Source of the DNA: Anisakis pegreffii
Taxonomy: Eukaryota > Nematoda > Chromadorea > Rhabditida > Anisakidae
Length of the DNA: 64,000 nt
Direction of reading: 5' to 3'
Assembly (NCBI GenBank): GCA_035041965.1
Contig: JAPYMA010003038.1
Location: 310,001-374,000, forward strand
The notes below the pieces were generated by a model. That model did no database searches. It had not been told where the DNA came from and saw only the letters and a list, made by a program, of their open reading frames with translations. The position numbers and the translations under genes are program-made. Of the stretch, positions 14,801-26,383 are shown one piece after another (positions within the stretch are counted from its first letter, which is position 1; the number at the start of each line of letters is the position of its first letter).

Positions 14801-17800
14801 CAAATGGAAATGTTTTCAATTTCATACTTAAGCACTTAGGCATTGGATGTGACCAACGTCCATTCTCCTCACATTTCGCGTACGGTGCTCCAATATGACT
14901 CATCGCCTCTAAACATCTGAAGACAATCATTGCCCCAAAATTTGTTTCTGCACCTTCAATGTAGCCGTTATGTAGTGGTGGCAGTACTGGACATCGAATC
15001 TCTGAAAATTTCGATTCTTGAAAATATTTCTCTTAAAAACTGATCGATTTCATTCTGAGACGATATGGTTTGCTTCGTTATTCAACAATGTATCGTTACC
15101 CTAATGCAGTGTTTCTCAATCGAGATGCTCGCACTCCAAAGGGGCGGGAGGTGATATTCTAAGGGATGCGAGATAATATTTTATTTTTTGTAGATTAAAG
15201 TAGGCGAGGACAGAGTTCAACGCATACATATATGTAAAGCGAGTGTGCACTTTAACATAAATACTTTTGAAACGGCTAGAACGTATTTTAGTGGTATACA
15301 CTTATCTATAATACACTGCAAACAGTCACTGCGCTTAGATGGGAAATACAGAATGGATGTTGTGAAGGGTGCGAAGGCATTTTAACTATTGCACGGAATG
15401 CACGGACACCTTAAAATTCTAGGACGTGTGGAGGAAGGGTTGAGAACCACTGCTCTAATGCGATAATCATAAATGAAATGGAGTTTTCAGATGGACACTT
15501 GAAATACCTAATTGCAAGGATTTTCTAAACTGAAACTGTTTTCATTAATTATCGTTTTTTCTTTCAAAACACTCTACATAGAATTTAACTGAAACTAAAT
15601 GACAAGTAAAGGGTTGTTATCAATCAGACGACAGGAGGGTTTAAATGGCTTTAAACAACGCCTGTACGATGAATGTATGCCTCTGGCGATTTTACTTGGA
15701 TTAGAAACATGGACGGTGGCAAAGAGAACTTTGTGTAAGAAAAAAGAAAATCAAATAGGCAAGGAGAATGACGCTAATGAACAATGAGAATTGAGAATTG
15801 AGAACGGAATTTTAGATTACAGCTAGAAAAAAAAGGCCGGGGACTGGTTGAAAGTGGAACAGCGGGACCACATTTGCAGAATTGCCTGTCAAGTTTAGCT
15901 GAAGAGGGCAGTAAACTGTGATAATGGTGGTAATCGGAGTGGTCTTGAAGAGGCTTGTACGCAAAATGTACATAAATTGGTTAACTAAATAAAAGAATGG
16001 ATGACAAATTACAATCTCAAACCGTATTCGGCTCGTTACCTTCGCAGATGGGTTCGTTGCCAGCCCATCTACCCTCAGCTAAACAGATTCGTTGCAACTG
16101 ACCAACAAGACGGTATCCCTCTTTACATGAATAAGTAACGCGCGACTGATACGTCAGTGAACTACCCAATACTTTACCATGAACTGGGTCTGACGGTCGT
16201 GGACATTCTGCGGCTGGAATACCCTTCCAATAGTTTATCACAAAGCCAAAAATAATTAGCGAATTCAACAACTTATCGTTCAAAGTGGTGACATATTTTC
16301 AGCGAAATATTCAACGGTATGGATCGTTCGGACACGAATCCACTTGGATACAGTAATCGATGGTAGGATGAAAACAAACATAGTGATGCATCGTTCTTTA
16401 TGATGCGGTCGAGTCACTGATCAAAAACCGCAAACAGTGAATAAAAATCAAGGTTTGCTTTCTGAACAATATCGTAAACATGTAACTTATCAACATGTAG
16501 CTTAAAATAAATCTGTATATAAATGAGTACGTTTGCAGTGTGGCATAGCATCACTCCATTGTCCATTACTAAGGCATTGCAAAGTAGATGCACCAATTAA
16601 TTGATATCCTGGTGAACAACTCAGTTCGATCGAATGTGGATAATAGAAGAGTTCTCCATTGCGATAACCGTTAAGGATGTTGCCTGGATCAGTACAGCTT
16701 CGTGCTGTAACAACATACCCTTAGAAAATTTGAAATTTTTTCGGTGACAGAAAAACAGTAAATTTGTTAGCGACTGTGATTGCTTTAATTCTGACAATGT
16801 ACATATTAAGCTCATGTGAATGATAGGAGCAATCTTACATGGAATAGCACTGAAGTTTATACGGCACCTCTCAATAATTTCACAAGGATTAAAATCACCT
16901 CAAAAAATTTATAAGGACATTTCTTGTTTTTAATATTTAATAGCTGGAAAAATGATGGCTGCAATGGTCATTAAAAGGAACGGAAACTGACCTTTGCATC
17001 GAAGGTCAGGCCCAAACCATTGCGCCGCACCTGACCGGTTCAATAAACATTTCGCGATTGTGATGCCTTTGTGGTTGTACCGATGGTAACCAGGAACACA
17101 CGTATATTGTACCTCTGTATCCAGATCATATTGACCACTATATGAATTACCATCGTGTTGAGCGTATGGAATTTCAGGTGGTGGACCACACTTCACTTAA
17201 ATTGAATCATAAATAAACTTCATTCGCAATTCCGAATGTGAATTTTGATGACTGATTGATAGGTCAATCGTTCTCTAATCTTCCGTCATAACAAAAGCTC
17301 ACTTTTCATGAATGAAGAAATAAATTAATTTAGTGATGTTGTTAAACTTTACAGCCATTCTGAGATAACTGTGCATCGTTCACCTCATTTCAGACCTCGA
17401 CATAAGGTCTAGAACAAAATATCATGAATGTTACATATTGCGGAATGGGTGCTACCCAGTGAACCCGTAACTTTGAAGTTTATTTGGTCTGAAATTTATT
17501 TGGTCCAAAAAACTAATTAATTTCTTCAAGAGGGTGGTTAACTTGGTTTCATTCGTAATTATTCCGAAGAACCAACAAAGATTTACTCAGTAATCGACAT
17601 TCAGGTTTTGTACCACTCCATTCTCTGTTTCCCTGACACCTGCGTTGAGACGGTCCAATTAGAATATATCCCTCATTGCAACCGTATTCTGCATTTGAAC
17701 CAAACAGAAAGTCGCCCGGTGTTCTAATGTATCCATTGCGGAGATCAAGTAAAGGATGACAAGTGAGTGCTAAACATAAGTTTTTGTTACAGTCTGTTAA

Positions 17801-18445
17801 TATCACATATAGTTGAGTGCTTCGAAAATGCATGTGTCAAGGATCACAATGAAGTGTTCCGCATCATTCACAGCATTTGTTAATGTATCGCTTGACGATT
17901 TCAAATCAGACATCAATTTCGCATTTTCTTATTGACACCGGAGAAACAAGCTATGGGAACTTCGTGTGATTTAAGGCGTTGAAGAGGTAAAAAAAAACAA
18001 AAACTATTCAGTAACCAGATAGTTCAGCAGAATGATTATTCCGAAGAACCAATAAAGATTCAAATTGTTTGTTGTTGATTCAAATTGTTTGTTCAGAACT
18101 GTTACTTAGGAAGCCGAAATTATTTGTGCGTAAATTTTTGCACAAAACGTTTCCGTAAGAGATCGCGAACTGAAATGACCGGACACGGTGATATAGAAAT
18201 GGAAGGAATGAGAAAGAGTCCCACTCACATGGATTAACACACGATAGTCCACACGGTCCATCGCATAGGCAACGTTTGTTTGCCTTTTTACACTGCTCGT
18301 CACGCGTGCAAGATTTTCTGCAGAACTTCGGTCGATCACTACCGCTGACAATGACACATGAGGATGATAAAGCTGCTGAATAAGAGAACGTACCGTTGAT
18401 TGAATGCAATATTAACAATAGAGCAATGCAACTGTCACAGCGCAT
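5822..18445 (-). CDS. lev-9: Secreted WAP-CCP-Ig-CCP protein, LEV-9/HASP-like
   Basis: C. elegans LEV-9 (WAP domain plus eight CCP domains) is secreted by muscle and clusters levamisole acetylcholine receptors; fly HASP and Hig are related synaptic-cleft proteins. Exons in transcript order: 18445-18229, 17769-17587, 17195-16992, 16704-16531, 16213-16040, 15001-14828, 14634-14458, 13920-13738, 13537-13368, 13134-12940, 12730-12628, 12493-12296, 12088-11933, 11638-11399, 10201-10082, 8898-8761, 8492-8272, 8045-7952, 7223-7044, 6806-6630, 6308 to about 6129, and 6036-5822; about 1,290 residues. Exon 1 encodes a signal peptide and an eight-cysteine WAP domain ([20 protein letters not shown], then CGLSC). 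CCP1-6 lie on one exon each, followed by CCP7 and a two-exon CCP8 ending KPRC. A basic RRRRS site follows, then about five more CCP or partial CCP units, an Ig domain ([21 protein letters not shown]) and four CCPs ending at a TAA. Nearly all junctions are phase 1. Weak points: the 10201 acceptor and the last donor. Confidence 0.85.
9805..10045. repeat. Degenerate GGAACAGAAC-rich repeat
   Basis: The plus strand shows many irregular copies of GAACA/GGAACAGAAC (for example GGAACAGAACGGAAC and GGAACAGAACAGAAC). Similar stretches occur at 21600-21660 on the plus strand and, reverse-complemented, at 54910-55025. The open reading frame read antisense through it is a by-product of the simple composition. 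Confidence 0.6.
10369..10467. repeat. Inverted repeat around a pyrimidine-rich core
   Basis: AGTGTTCGTCAGG at about 10370 is mirrored by CCGACGAACACT ending near 10463, 11 of 12 bases matching as an inverted repeat. The core between them is unusually C-rich on the plus strand (runs such as CCCCCACTTCCCCCCTCCCTCC). It looks like a small insertion with short terminal repeats, but I see no clear target duplication. Confidence 0.4.
10743..11142. repeat. Pair of direct repeats of about 90 bp
   Basis: The copies lie at 10743-10840 and 11057-11142. Both read ACATTTTTTATTGATGTTTA, then GGAGT-ATTTTGGAACA-CACGAATCAGAATCA and end in CTGGTCGGAAATTCAGAACA; the second copy lacks about 12 bases in the middle. 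They lie in the lev-9-like intron between exons 11638-11399 and 10201-10082. I cannot assign a transposon family. Confidence 0.75.
13000..13020 (-). other. Possible furin site after CCP8
   Basis: The exon 13134-12940 encodes the end of CCP8 (second CCP half with KPRC) and about 20 residues later the string [16 protein letters not shown] fits the furin consensus R-X-(K/R)-R. It stands exactly between the WAP plus eight-CCP part that matches full-length LEV-9 and the first cysteine of the next CCP. Cleavage is inferred, not shown; coordinates are approximate. Confidence 0.5.
15107..15452. mobile_element. Non-autonomous hAT-type element (MITE), 346 bp
   Basis: The element starts CAGTGTTTCTCAA and ends TTGAGAACCACTG, imperfect terminal inverted repeats of the kind found in hAT transposons. 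It is flanked by 8-bp direct repeats, CCCTAATG at 15099-15106 and CTCTAATG at 15453-15460 (7 of 8 identical), the target-site length expected for hAT. At 346 bp with no transposase it is a MITE. It lies in the lev-9-like intron between the CCP4 exon (16213-16040) and the CCP5 exon (15001-14828). Confidence 0.75.
18034..18093. repeat. Small duplications in intron 1 of the lev-9-like gene
   Basis: Positions 18035-18060 repeat 17558-17583 with 25 of 26 bases identical (ATTATTCCGAAGAACC core); the earlier copy lies just inside the intron next to the CCP1 exon. Next to it GATTCAAATTGTTTGTT occurs twice, at 18057-18073 and 18077-18093. Confidence 0.7.
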
Positions 18446-21400
18446 TGTTCATCCAACTAAAATTGTTTATTTTAGAATCAGATCGCTGGTCGGTCACCGA
18501 AAATGGGCGACCGTCGAATTACCGCGGCCACGGAAAACGGAATTCTAGTGACACCTGGCCGAAACTGACTGGTGCACAAGATTCGCATTGTCGGTGGCCA
18601 TCGAGTTGGCGTTCGGTCAGTGACCGCCGAAAAATTCCGTTAGTTTTCAACTCTAATTTAGTTCGTGTTTCTAGAAAAATTCACGGCAACAAACAAGACT
18701 TTCCTATTCACATATCAACTTCTCAATCACTTGATACGAACTGTTGACCTTATCATCACGAAGATTGGCAATCAGTGCAAAAAGCAGAGATAGCGTTTTC
18801 ATAAGGAGAATACTATGAGTAAGCACAGGAGAGCAGTAGACACAGTTACGTTGAAAAAGCCTGGAACAAAAATAAAACGGCTCATACGTCCGTCAAAGAT
18901 TATGATATTAATTCAGAGCTAGGCGTAAATCCAAGCTATTATGGGACTGACAGATATACTTACTTATTTATATTCCAAAACAGCTAAATTATCACTCATC
19001 CACAGTATTTCAGAAATAAAACCTAGTTTTATCAGTTCAGGCTAAAGAAGTCAGTCGCAGCTCGCTACGTGCAAAATATGGCTATGTATGCTTGATCAAA
19101 AAAATCACAGGACGGGGAAATGGGAGATATCCGACGCAAAACGGGAAAAAATTCGTTGAAAAGTTTACGATAACATCTGTGAGGAGAACAATGTGAATGA
19201 GAATATCCAAAACCTTGGACTATCGTCGAACATACAAACACAATGAATTGTTGTTAAATAACTGAATAGATTCATCATGAAAATCAGAGCGAATCTTTCA
19301 ACAATGTCGAGCAAAAGTGCTTTTCGATGAATCTCGATGTGAACGTCATTCATTTTTATGCACTGCTAAGCTTCACAATCCCATCAAGTGAACAATCATC
19401 GTTGACAATTCATCATAGGTTCAGTAACTAATCTCAAACACAATAATGGATATCATATTACACAGTCATCTTCCCATGAATTTATTCAGAAGGCACAACC
19501 GTATTTTGCGTCATTAGCTTTAAACCTTCGGTTGGAAATAATCATACATTATTCACCCTGCCATTCATAACCTTTGATAGTCGAGACGCAATAAACGAGC
19601 TGCGATAATATAATTAAAATAACTAGAGTACTGAATTTAATAATATACTTGCAATGGTGGCAGCAAAATCACAATGATTAGCTTCAAAGAGTAACTTCAA
19701 TGACCGTTTAATGAGTGACCTTGTAATTATTCCATATATCGAAATGATAGAATATGAAGATGAATAAGGTAAATTCAGAAACCGATTTATCTGATTAGGG
19801 AACGGAATAAGACTGTTGCAGAGTTAATTTGAATGAAGAAAGTTCAACCTTGATAGAACGGAATTTTCAGCTGTTTGAGTGAGAAGCTGGGAGTTTGATG
19901 AAAGTTGATGAGATATGCGTAGTGTTAAGTTGTTTGATCAGAATGGTGGATATTTGATGCTTACGAAATGTGTTTAATAGCTCGGTGATAAAACAAATAA
20001 TGTGAGACTATACAGAGTGTATTTTGAAGATAACGTAAATCAATCACAACATCAAATCAAGACTAATCTATCAAATCTTCTTAATCAACGCTTATTATCG
20101 TTTTTACATTCCGCATTTCAGTCATACACTATTTATCATCAATCACTTCAAATCACTAAAACGCAAACAAAATACGCTCTTTAAAAGAGATTATGATCAT
20201 CCTCTCAACAGCGGTTGATTTCATCAGCTTAGTTTGGTCCAGACAATCTGCAGTGTTGCTGGTGTGATTCAAGCAAGTAATAATATATGCGATTAGGCTT
20301 TTTCTATTAAAGACACCAAATGATAAATTGGAATGAAGTCCACTGATCCAACTGTTCTCTAATAGGGCACTAGTGCTGTTTTGAGAACTTTTTTTAAAAT
20401 GAAATTCAATCCATACATGCTGTTATGAATTACTGGAAAGATTATAAAATTTAATGATTCTCCGATCATCTTAGCCCTTGCTAGCTGCCTCAACTTCTCG
20501 AACGGAAATTATTTATTCCATAACTAATCAGCCGAACATCGGTACTGAATATCAGCCGTATTGAAGCATAGTTTCTACGACAAAATTATCGTGTGACTCG
20601 CTTGAAAAAAGCTCTCTGTCTCTGGAAACCCCATAAAACGTACAGCTAGAAGGTATTCAGTAAGAAGTGTGAATGATTTTATTTCATTATAACGAAAGGA
20701 GAAAACATAGTTGTTGGTTATATGTGCAGTACATAATCTCAATACGTAAGGATTCTTATGATGTACAAATGATTGACTTGTGTCCGACGAAGAAAAAGTA
20801 ATCTCATGTGACACTGAACTGAAGAAATTCATTTTAACCTTTTTATCTCCATGTCACAGTCTAACAGCAACTCAATTCTTTCATAATGAAATCAGTATGA
20901 CAATGCAATAATCACTGAATAACTGTAAACCTTCTCAATTTTCTAAAAGGCATCCTTTCGGAGTAAAAATCAAGATGCTCGATTGCATGAGTACTCAAGC
21001 ATTTGCGGAAGGCTTCCGAAACGGAACAATGATGAGATTCATTAATGGAACATTTACTCGATAGAAACACCGCTGATAGCATAATATCACTAGTAATATC
21101 CTGTCATAATTTCTTGAAATTCTAAATTTCAAAATTCATAAATTGAGTGATATGATTGATGTTGAATAATGCTAAAAGTGCTCATTATTAATCTCACAGT
21201 CAGTAAAGTATTTTACGCTAATTTATTAACTATTATTGTTGCGTCTAAGGGTGTTTGAGGATCTTCGGCAAAGATAATGGAGAATTTTGTGCTGGATGTG
21301 GTCATTGATAAGGTTTCATCAGAAAACCCATTAGTGGAATGAAAATCAACTGAATCAACTGTTGATTCTCATTCCGTTAATGGCCTTCCTGGCCAGATTA

Positions 21401-22322
21401 TAGTGGTTAACTCTACAAAGTGCTCAAGTCTAACTATGAGATATCCTTTCACAGCATTGCGCCGTAAATCACCACAGGAAGCGACTCTCATTCTAAGTAA
21501 ATATCTCATTCTTAGTTTTCGATCATGATTTGACTCGGAACAGTCCGCCATAAAAATCGCTTACATCTCATGTCATCAATAATAGTTTGTGCTTCGAAAA
21601 ACTGCCGGAACAGAGAAGAACAGTACATTTGAAGGGCAGAACGGGAAGGAACAGTTTACTCAAAGTGTTTCTTAGAAGCACCATTAGTTTCAACGAAGCA
21701 GTCATCCGTTAGCTCGATACACTTAATGGGATGCCAAAAAAGTTCGTGACGAATAATTTGTTGTGCTAATTGATTATGCCGATGTAGGCTGGAACGTTCA
21801 TTATGCTTGTCTTTGACATCATTATGGAACAGTTTATGGAGCGATGACACGGTCGTGGACATAAACAGTTGCTGAAATCATAGGGTGCCTTAAAAAAAGA
21901 ACATTGTTTCGATTGCGAGTCTCATGATTTTTTCAGTTCAAATGACGAAATTTTTAAAAATTATTACTTTCTGTCATTTGAGAGTCACTTTTATATTATT
22001 CTTCCCTTCACCACTCATTTGTTAGTTTGTCTCTTTTGTTCAATAATAGTTCATTTCATGATATTCACTTGAGAAACATCCATATCATGAGTCGAAAATA
22101 GAAATTAAGACTGGTCAAATGGTCAAGAGAGGGAAGTAAAATCGGAGGTGATGACAGAATGATATTCTAGGTAGGTTATACAACCAAGAATTTGATGAAA
22201 TTGATTAGGCGGATACGAAACGTTTTCGGAGATTGGAATTCAGATATGCACTTGATAAGATCAGAATGAGTCAGCCTTATCTGAGGGCATATGAAGTGCA
22301 CTGACACTGCCACTGTCTGCGA
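18446..22322. other. Divergent intergenic region, 3.9 kb
   Basis: It separates the 5' end of the lev-9-like gene (minus strand) from the GT31 gene (plus strand), so both promoters should lie here. The stretch 18480-18660 is richer in CGGT/GACCG and resembles 48835-48925 (see separate entry). Reading frames such as 18400-18747 have no recognisable protein. I see no RNA gene or further exon. Confidence 0.5.
18480..18665. repeat. GC-richer dispersed repeat, copy A
   Basis: It contains CGGTGGCCA and GTGACCGCCGA followed shortly by AACTCTAAT. The same words in the same order occur at 48843-48925 (copy B). The base composition differs from the flanks. It is probably a relic of a dispersed element; I see no termini. 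Confidence 0.45.
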
Positions 22323-24232
22323 TTGTTTCGTATGACGGCAACATATTCTCGCATTTCAAACATTCTAAAATCGCTACTTCTAGATGATCGTACTCAGTTG
22401 CTGTCCCCTAAACGACTTCTTGTTTTACAGTTTCTTTGGGTACTTCCTTATTTAGCCGTAAGTGTTCCTTATTGCTTCTCTAATTACCGCTTTTTGCTCA
22501 AATTTCACTTCACCATATTACTGTTATTGTGATGATCTTTACTCTTTTTATACTACGCAACAAAGGTCACTGCTTGTTTACATGACAGTCATTCGAGAGT
22601 CAGGACGGAATTGCTGCTTTGAAATTTATGGAGCTTTCTAACTTGGGATTTCCATCTACCACACAAGTAATCAACAAGCAGATCTGATAGAGTATCAAAA
22701 CTTTCAATTTCAGTTTGCGAATTATTTGGAGCGAAGTTTGCTGGCATTTCGACTGCTGTGCTATACTCAGAATGACCATTTAGAGTTACCACATCCAAAT
22801 GAATACAATATCAATGAGTGCAACAGAAAATATTTTGGTTCAAATTATTCATCTAACAGCAGTTGCCGTTTCAATCAACCACCAATCGTCTTGAATAAAC
22901 CAAATATTTCATCTTCGCTTCAAGCACTTATTGTCATTCGAAGTGCACCGAACTCCCATGATTACCGCCAATACATACGTGATACATGGAAACGCACTTT
23001 AGAACCTGAAATACCTGTGGTTTTCGTCACTGGAACTATCAAAAACAACAATTTGAGTAGAGAAGCAAAGGATTATGGCGATATTTTACAGCTCGATTTT
23101 GTTGATTCATATCAGAATCTAAGCCTTAAAATGGTCTGGATTTACAAATATTTTTTAACGGAATTGCCAACACTACAACATATCATTGCAGTCAACGACG
23201 ATACCGTTGTCAACAGAACAGCCTTGAAATCAGTATGTTTCAGTTCGAAGATTCATTTCATAGCTCATACATCGCTTTCTTTTCATTTGATCAAACCTAG
23301 GAGAATTTGCAGCAATGCTGTACATGAACTGATCGTTCCTCATTCCTCATTCACCTCCTTTCTTTAAATTTAGATTGTTAATTGTCTTTGATTCTTCATA
23401 ATATTTATCCAGAGTTTCTTTGATGGATACATTGTTGTTAAGGTCATGAAGGAACCAGGAATGTGGATGACAGGCAAGGTGTCACGTGGTTATCCAAGGC
23501 TTATTTTCAATTGGCTTCCCTGGTACGTCCCATCCGATTTGTACCCAAACTTGTGTTATCCACCCTTCATACAGGTTATTACTTTTTTTGGCTTGTTTAG
23601 CTTATTATTTTCCCTAAAGGAATGGTTTAACGAATGAATTTCATTCAAAATCTGTTTGGAAATTCAAAGTCAGTTTGTAAACCTCACTGAACTTGTTCTT
23701 AAACAATTATTCTCGCACGATAAGACGAAAATCAATTAATGGTGGAATTTATAGGCTAAAAGCTGCATATTAACAACAAATTCACGGATTCACTTTTAAC
23801 TTTCACCGCTTTTACCTTAGCTGCATTAGTCGCCATGGAAATATACAGCACTCATCGCTGGGATAATTGAATTTGCGATAATTAAACTAAAGGAATACGA
23901 TAATTTGAACGGTTTGAATATGATAATTCTAGCACATTTTCAAACAGTGCTGTCGTATGTAATAACCCTTCAGCGCACTTCAGGGCTCCAGCTTCGTCAT
24001 TACACGACAGGCAGCACTACGCATCGTTGACAATATCTGCTTGTTGCCGGATTTTCCACTCGACGATGTCTTTATGGGTTTATTGGCAAAATGTCTTGGA
24101 ATTGGTTTGAAACATATCGATGGATTTGATCGTCATATCGCAGATCGATTCATTGTTTTTCACTATCAGTGGTCACGCTATTCTCCACAAGAAATGAGAT
24201 TGATTTGGAATAATGTCCACAAAAACCTTTAA
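22323..24232 (+). CDS. Beta-1,3-galactosyl/GlcNAc-transferase, GT31
   Basis: Type II Golgi membrane enzyme of glycosyltransferase family 31, expected to add a beta-1,3-linked sugar from a UDP donor. Exons 22323-22457, 22714-23232, 23413-23574 and 23984-24232, all phase 0, give 354 residues. A hydrophobic anchor (LLVLQFLWVLPYLA) lies at about residues 30-45 after a short basic N-terminus, followed by a stem with NYSS and NSSC glycosylation sequons. Catalytic-domain motifs are RQYIRDTW, the FVDSYQNLSLK block, NDDTVV (the DxD-type metal site), KVSRGYPR, GSSFVITR and the FPLDDVFMG block that corresponds to EDVYVG. Start could be either of two methionines at 22323 and 22332. Acceptor sugar and orthology cannot be told from sequence alone. 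Confidence 0.92.
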
Positions 24233-24300
24233 GGAATTTCTTCAATAATTATGATCTTTCGTTGAAACATTTCGAACGATATCTGCCAATTCTTCAATGG

Positions 24301-24306
24301 AATAAA
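24301..24306 (+). terminator. Likely poly(A) signal of the GT31 gene
   Basis: AATAAA about 70 bases after the stop codon of the GT31 gene, at a usual distance for a nematode 3' end. Confidence 0.5.
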
Positions 24307-24309
24307 TCA

Positions 24310-26383
24310 GTATCACTGTAAATGGTTAATTTATTGCTACGCATCATAATTTCAGACATATTCCAATTTAAGCTTGAATGACATGTACCAATTAGTTTTC
24401 GGAAGATAATTTGAATGTTGGTGAGCAATTTAGCAGTCAAACAGCTTTTCGGGGCGGCTTTAAATGAAGACATCATGGAGAATATGCATGCTACCGAAAA
24501 AATTGTCAGCAACTTGTGGAGCTTTTACGACATAAGGGTTTATTTTAACCATTGCATCACACGTAGAAACTCATTTTATGTCAGTGACGGACACACTACT
24601 GAGGAAGCAGACTTCGCTAACTGTTAATTCCTTGAGAAATATTTTTGTTCAGCTAAAAAATTCGCTTTTAGCACCACTGACGAAACATTAGCGAAAATCT
24701 TTCGCTCAGTTGTCGCGGATTGAAGAAAATAAGCAATTTTCATTGGAACCGTGCTCATAATCAGCGAAATTAGTCCTCTAATCACTACTCTCAATACTTC
24801 TGTAGAATTTCCAACTGGCAAGAAAACGGCGTTCAACAGCCTCATCACGCCATTCAAGAATCAAAAATTTTTTCTACGGCAAATGAGTACGATAATTGCC
24901 GGGTTTTTCAGCATCACAACTAACACCTTGAAGCCTCATTAAATGTTACATGGACTGTGTGATGACCGTATCAGAGCACTAGGCAAGAAATAAGCTCGTA
25001 AAATGTAAAGGTTCGAAGATCAAGCCGATAACGAAAATTCATAACGAATTTAATCACTGCATGAAAATATATGTGCTGAAGAGCTTGAATATTCAGAAAA
25101 ACAAAACTACGTCGTGAACATAAAAATCAACTTGAACAAATAATCGATAAAATCAACGGCAATGATACAATAATCGTTAAGCATGCGTTCTTCTCGTGGG
25201 TATGTTCGAATAGAGTGAATCAGGAAACATCATCGCCACTGCATTGTCGATACGCTTACAGAAGCCGTTCAGGCTGAATTGAAAATCGAAACGTTTTCTC
25301 TGAAACATTCATCCATTAGGTTGATTGTAAACCAGTTGCAAAATTTACCGTTTGCATTTTAATTTCAACAAGATATCATGATCAATTGCTCTAACTACCT
25401 GAAGTTCGTAACTCTCATCATCGTCAAGACATGGCCATGATATTTGATAAATGTGTTTTTCCATTGCGTCCGCAAGAAGCTTGCCATCGGGAAATTCGAT
25501 CTGAATTCGACATTCAGTCACAAGCAGAAGTACGGCAATAATGCAATATTATTTTCGACATATCCCGAATTCATCAACATGGTACTTTCATGCTGTATAA
25601 ACTGATTAGTTGAGAGTTCTGCGGGGTCAACAAGCGGTCCGTGTAGATAGAAGTTGTGGATAACAGAAAATTTAAAACGACGGTCTGAACAGGATTCTTT
25701 TAGACATGAAGCACGAAAAACAGTTCGAATGCGATCAAAAAAATTATTCAATGAAATTTACACGAAAATGAGTGCGCAAATGATGCGACAAAGCTTGCTT
25801 GGTCACTTAATTAATTGGTATTCGAAATTTTTAACAATTGCACTGAGAAGCGCTCTAATTATATGGATCATTGACCGTTTACATGTCCCCGCTTATGACT
25901 ACTGCCATACCGCGCAGCTATTGCATGCGTTTTTGCTTGCAGACAAAAAATTTAATTCATGACCTTAAATTTATTACATGACCACTGCTGTCGCATTATT
26001 TATTGTTTTAGCTGTCCAGTTCATCAAGATAAAATGTAAAAAACGCAGGCCAATGCAAGGAATCAGTCAATATTATTTTCTCCATCCAATTCGTCATTGA
26101 TGATACCCTGATTTCCTTACACAAGCTTTTCTGTATTCATGCAATCTCATAGTTTATTGTTCATATATTTTCACCACTCTGATTTTGCCACTGTAGCATG
26201 TTGTGTCATTAGATTCATCTTCAAAAAATTGATGAGTGAATGGGACAGGAAGTGAGTGGACAAGTAAGCGAGCATGCAAACAATCTCGCAGTTCCAGTAG
26301 CATAGATGTTTACCTGATGGATACGAAACAGCAACTGGATAAAATTATGAAAACAAATTGAAGCAACATCATTCAAAATCTAC
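24310..26383. other. Region between convergent genes, no gene recognised
   Basis: It lies between the GT31 gene (plus) and the last visible exon of the ALG2-like gene (minus). The missing C-terminal exon of the latter should be here, but I could not find a plausible one. Frames such as 24415-24627 and 25654-25962 on the plus strand look partly protein-like yet match nothing I know; they may be relics of a degraded element. Confidence 0.4.

Noticed and set aside
25654..25962. 102-codon open frame on the plus strand
   Set aside because: It looks partly protein-like but matches nothing I know and has no exon partners; kept only as a remark on the region.
26310..26332. Possible 21-base micro-exon after the last ALG2-like exon
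   Set aside because: It has good-looking splice borders, but the encoded seven residues do not resemble the ALG2 C-terminus and no following exon was found.
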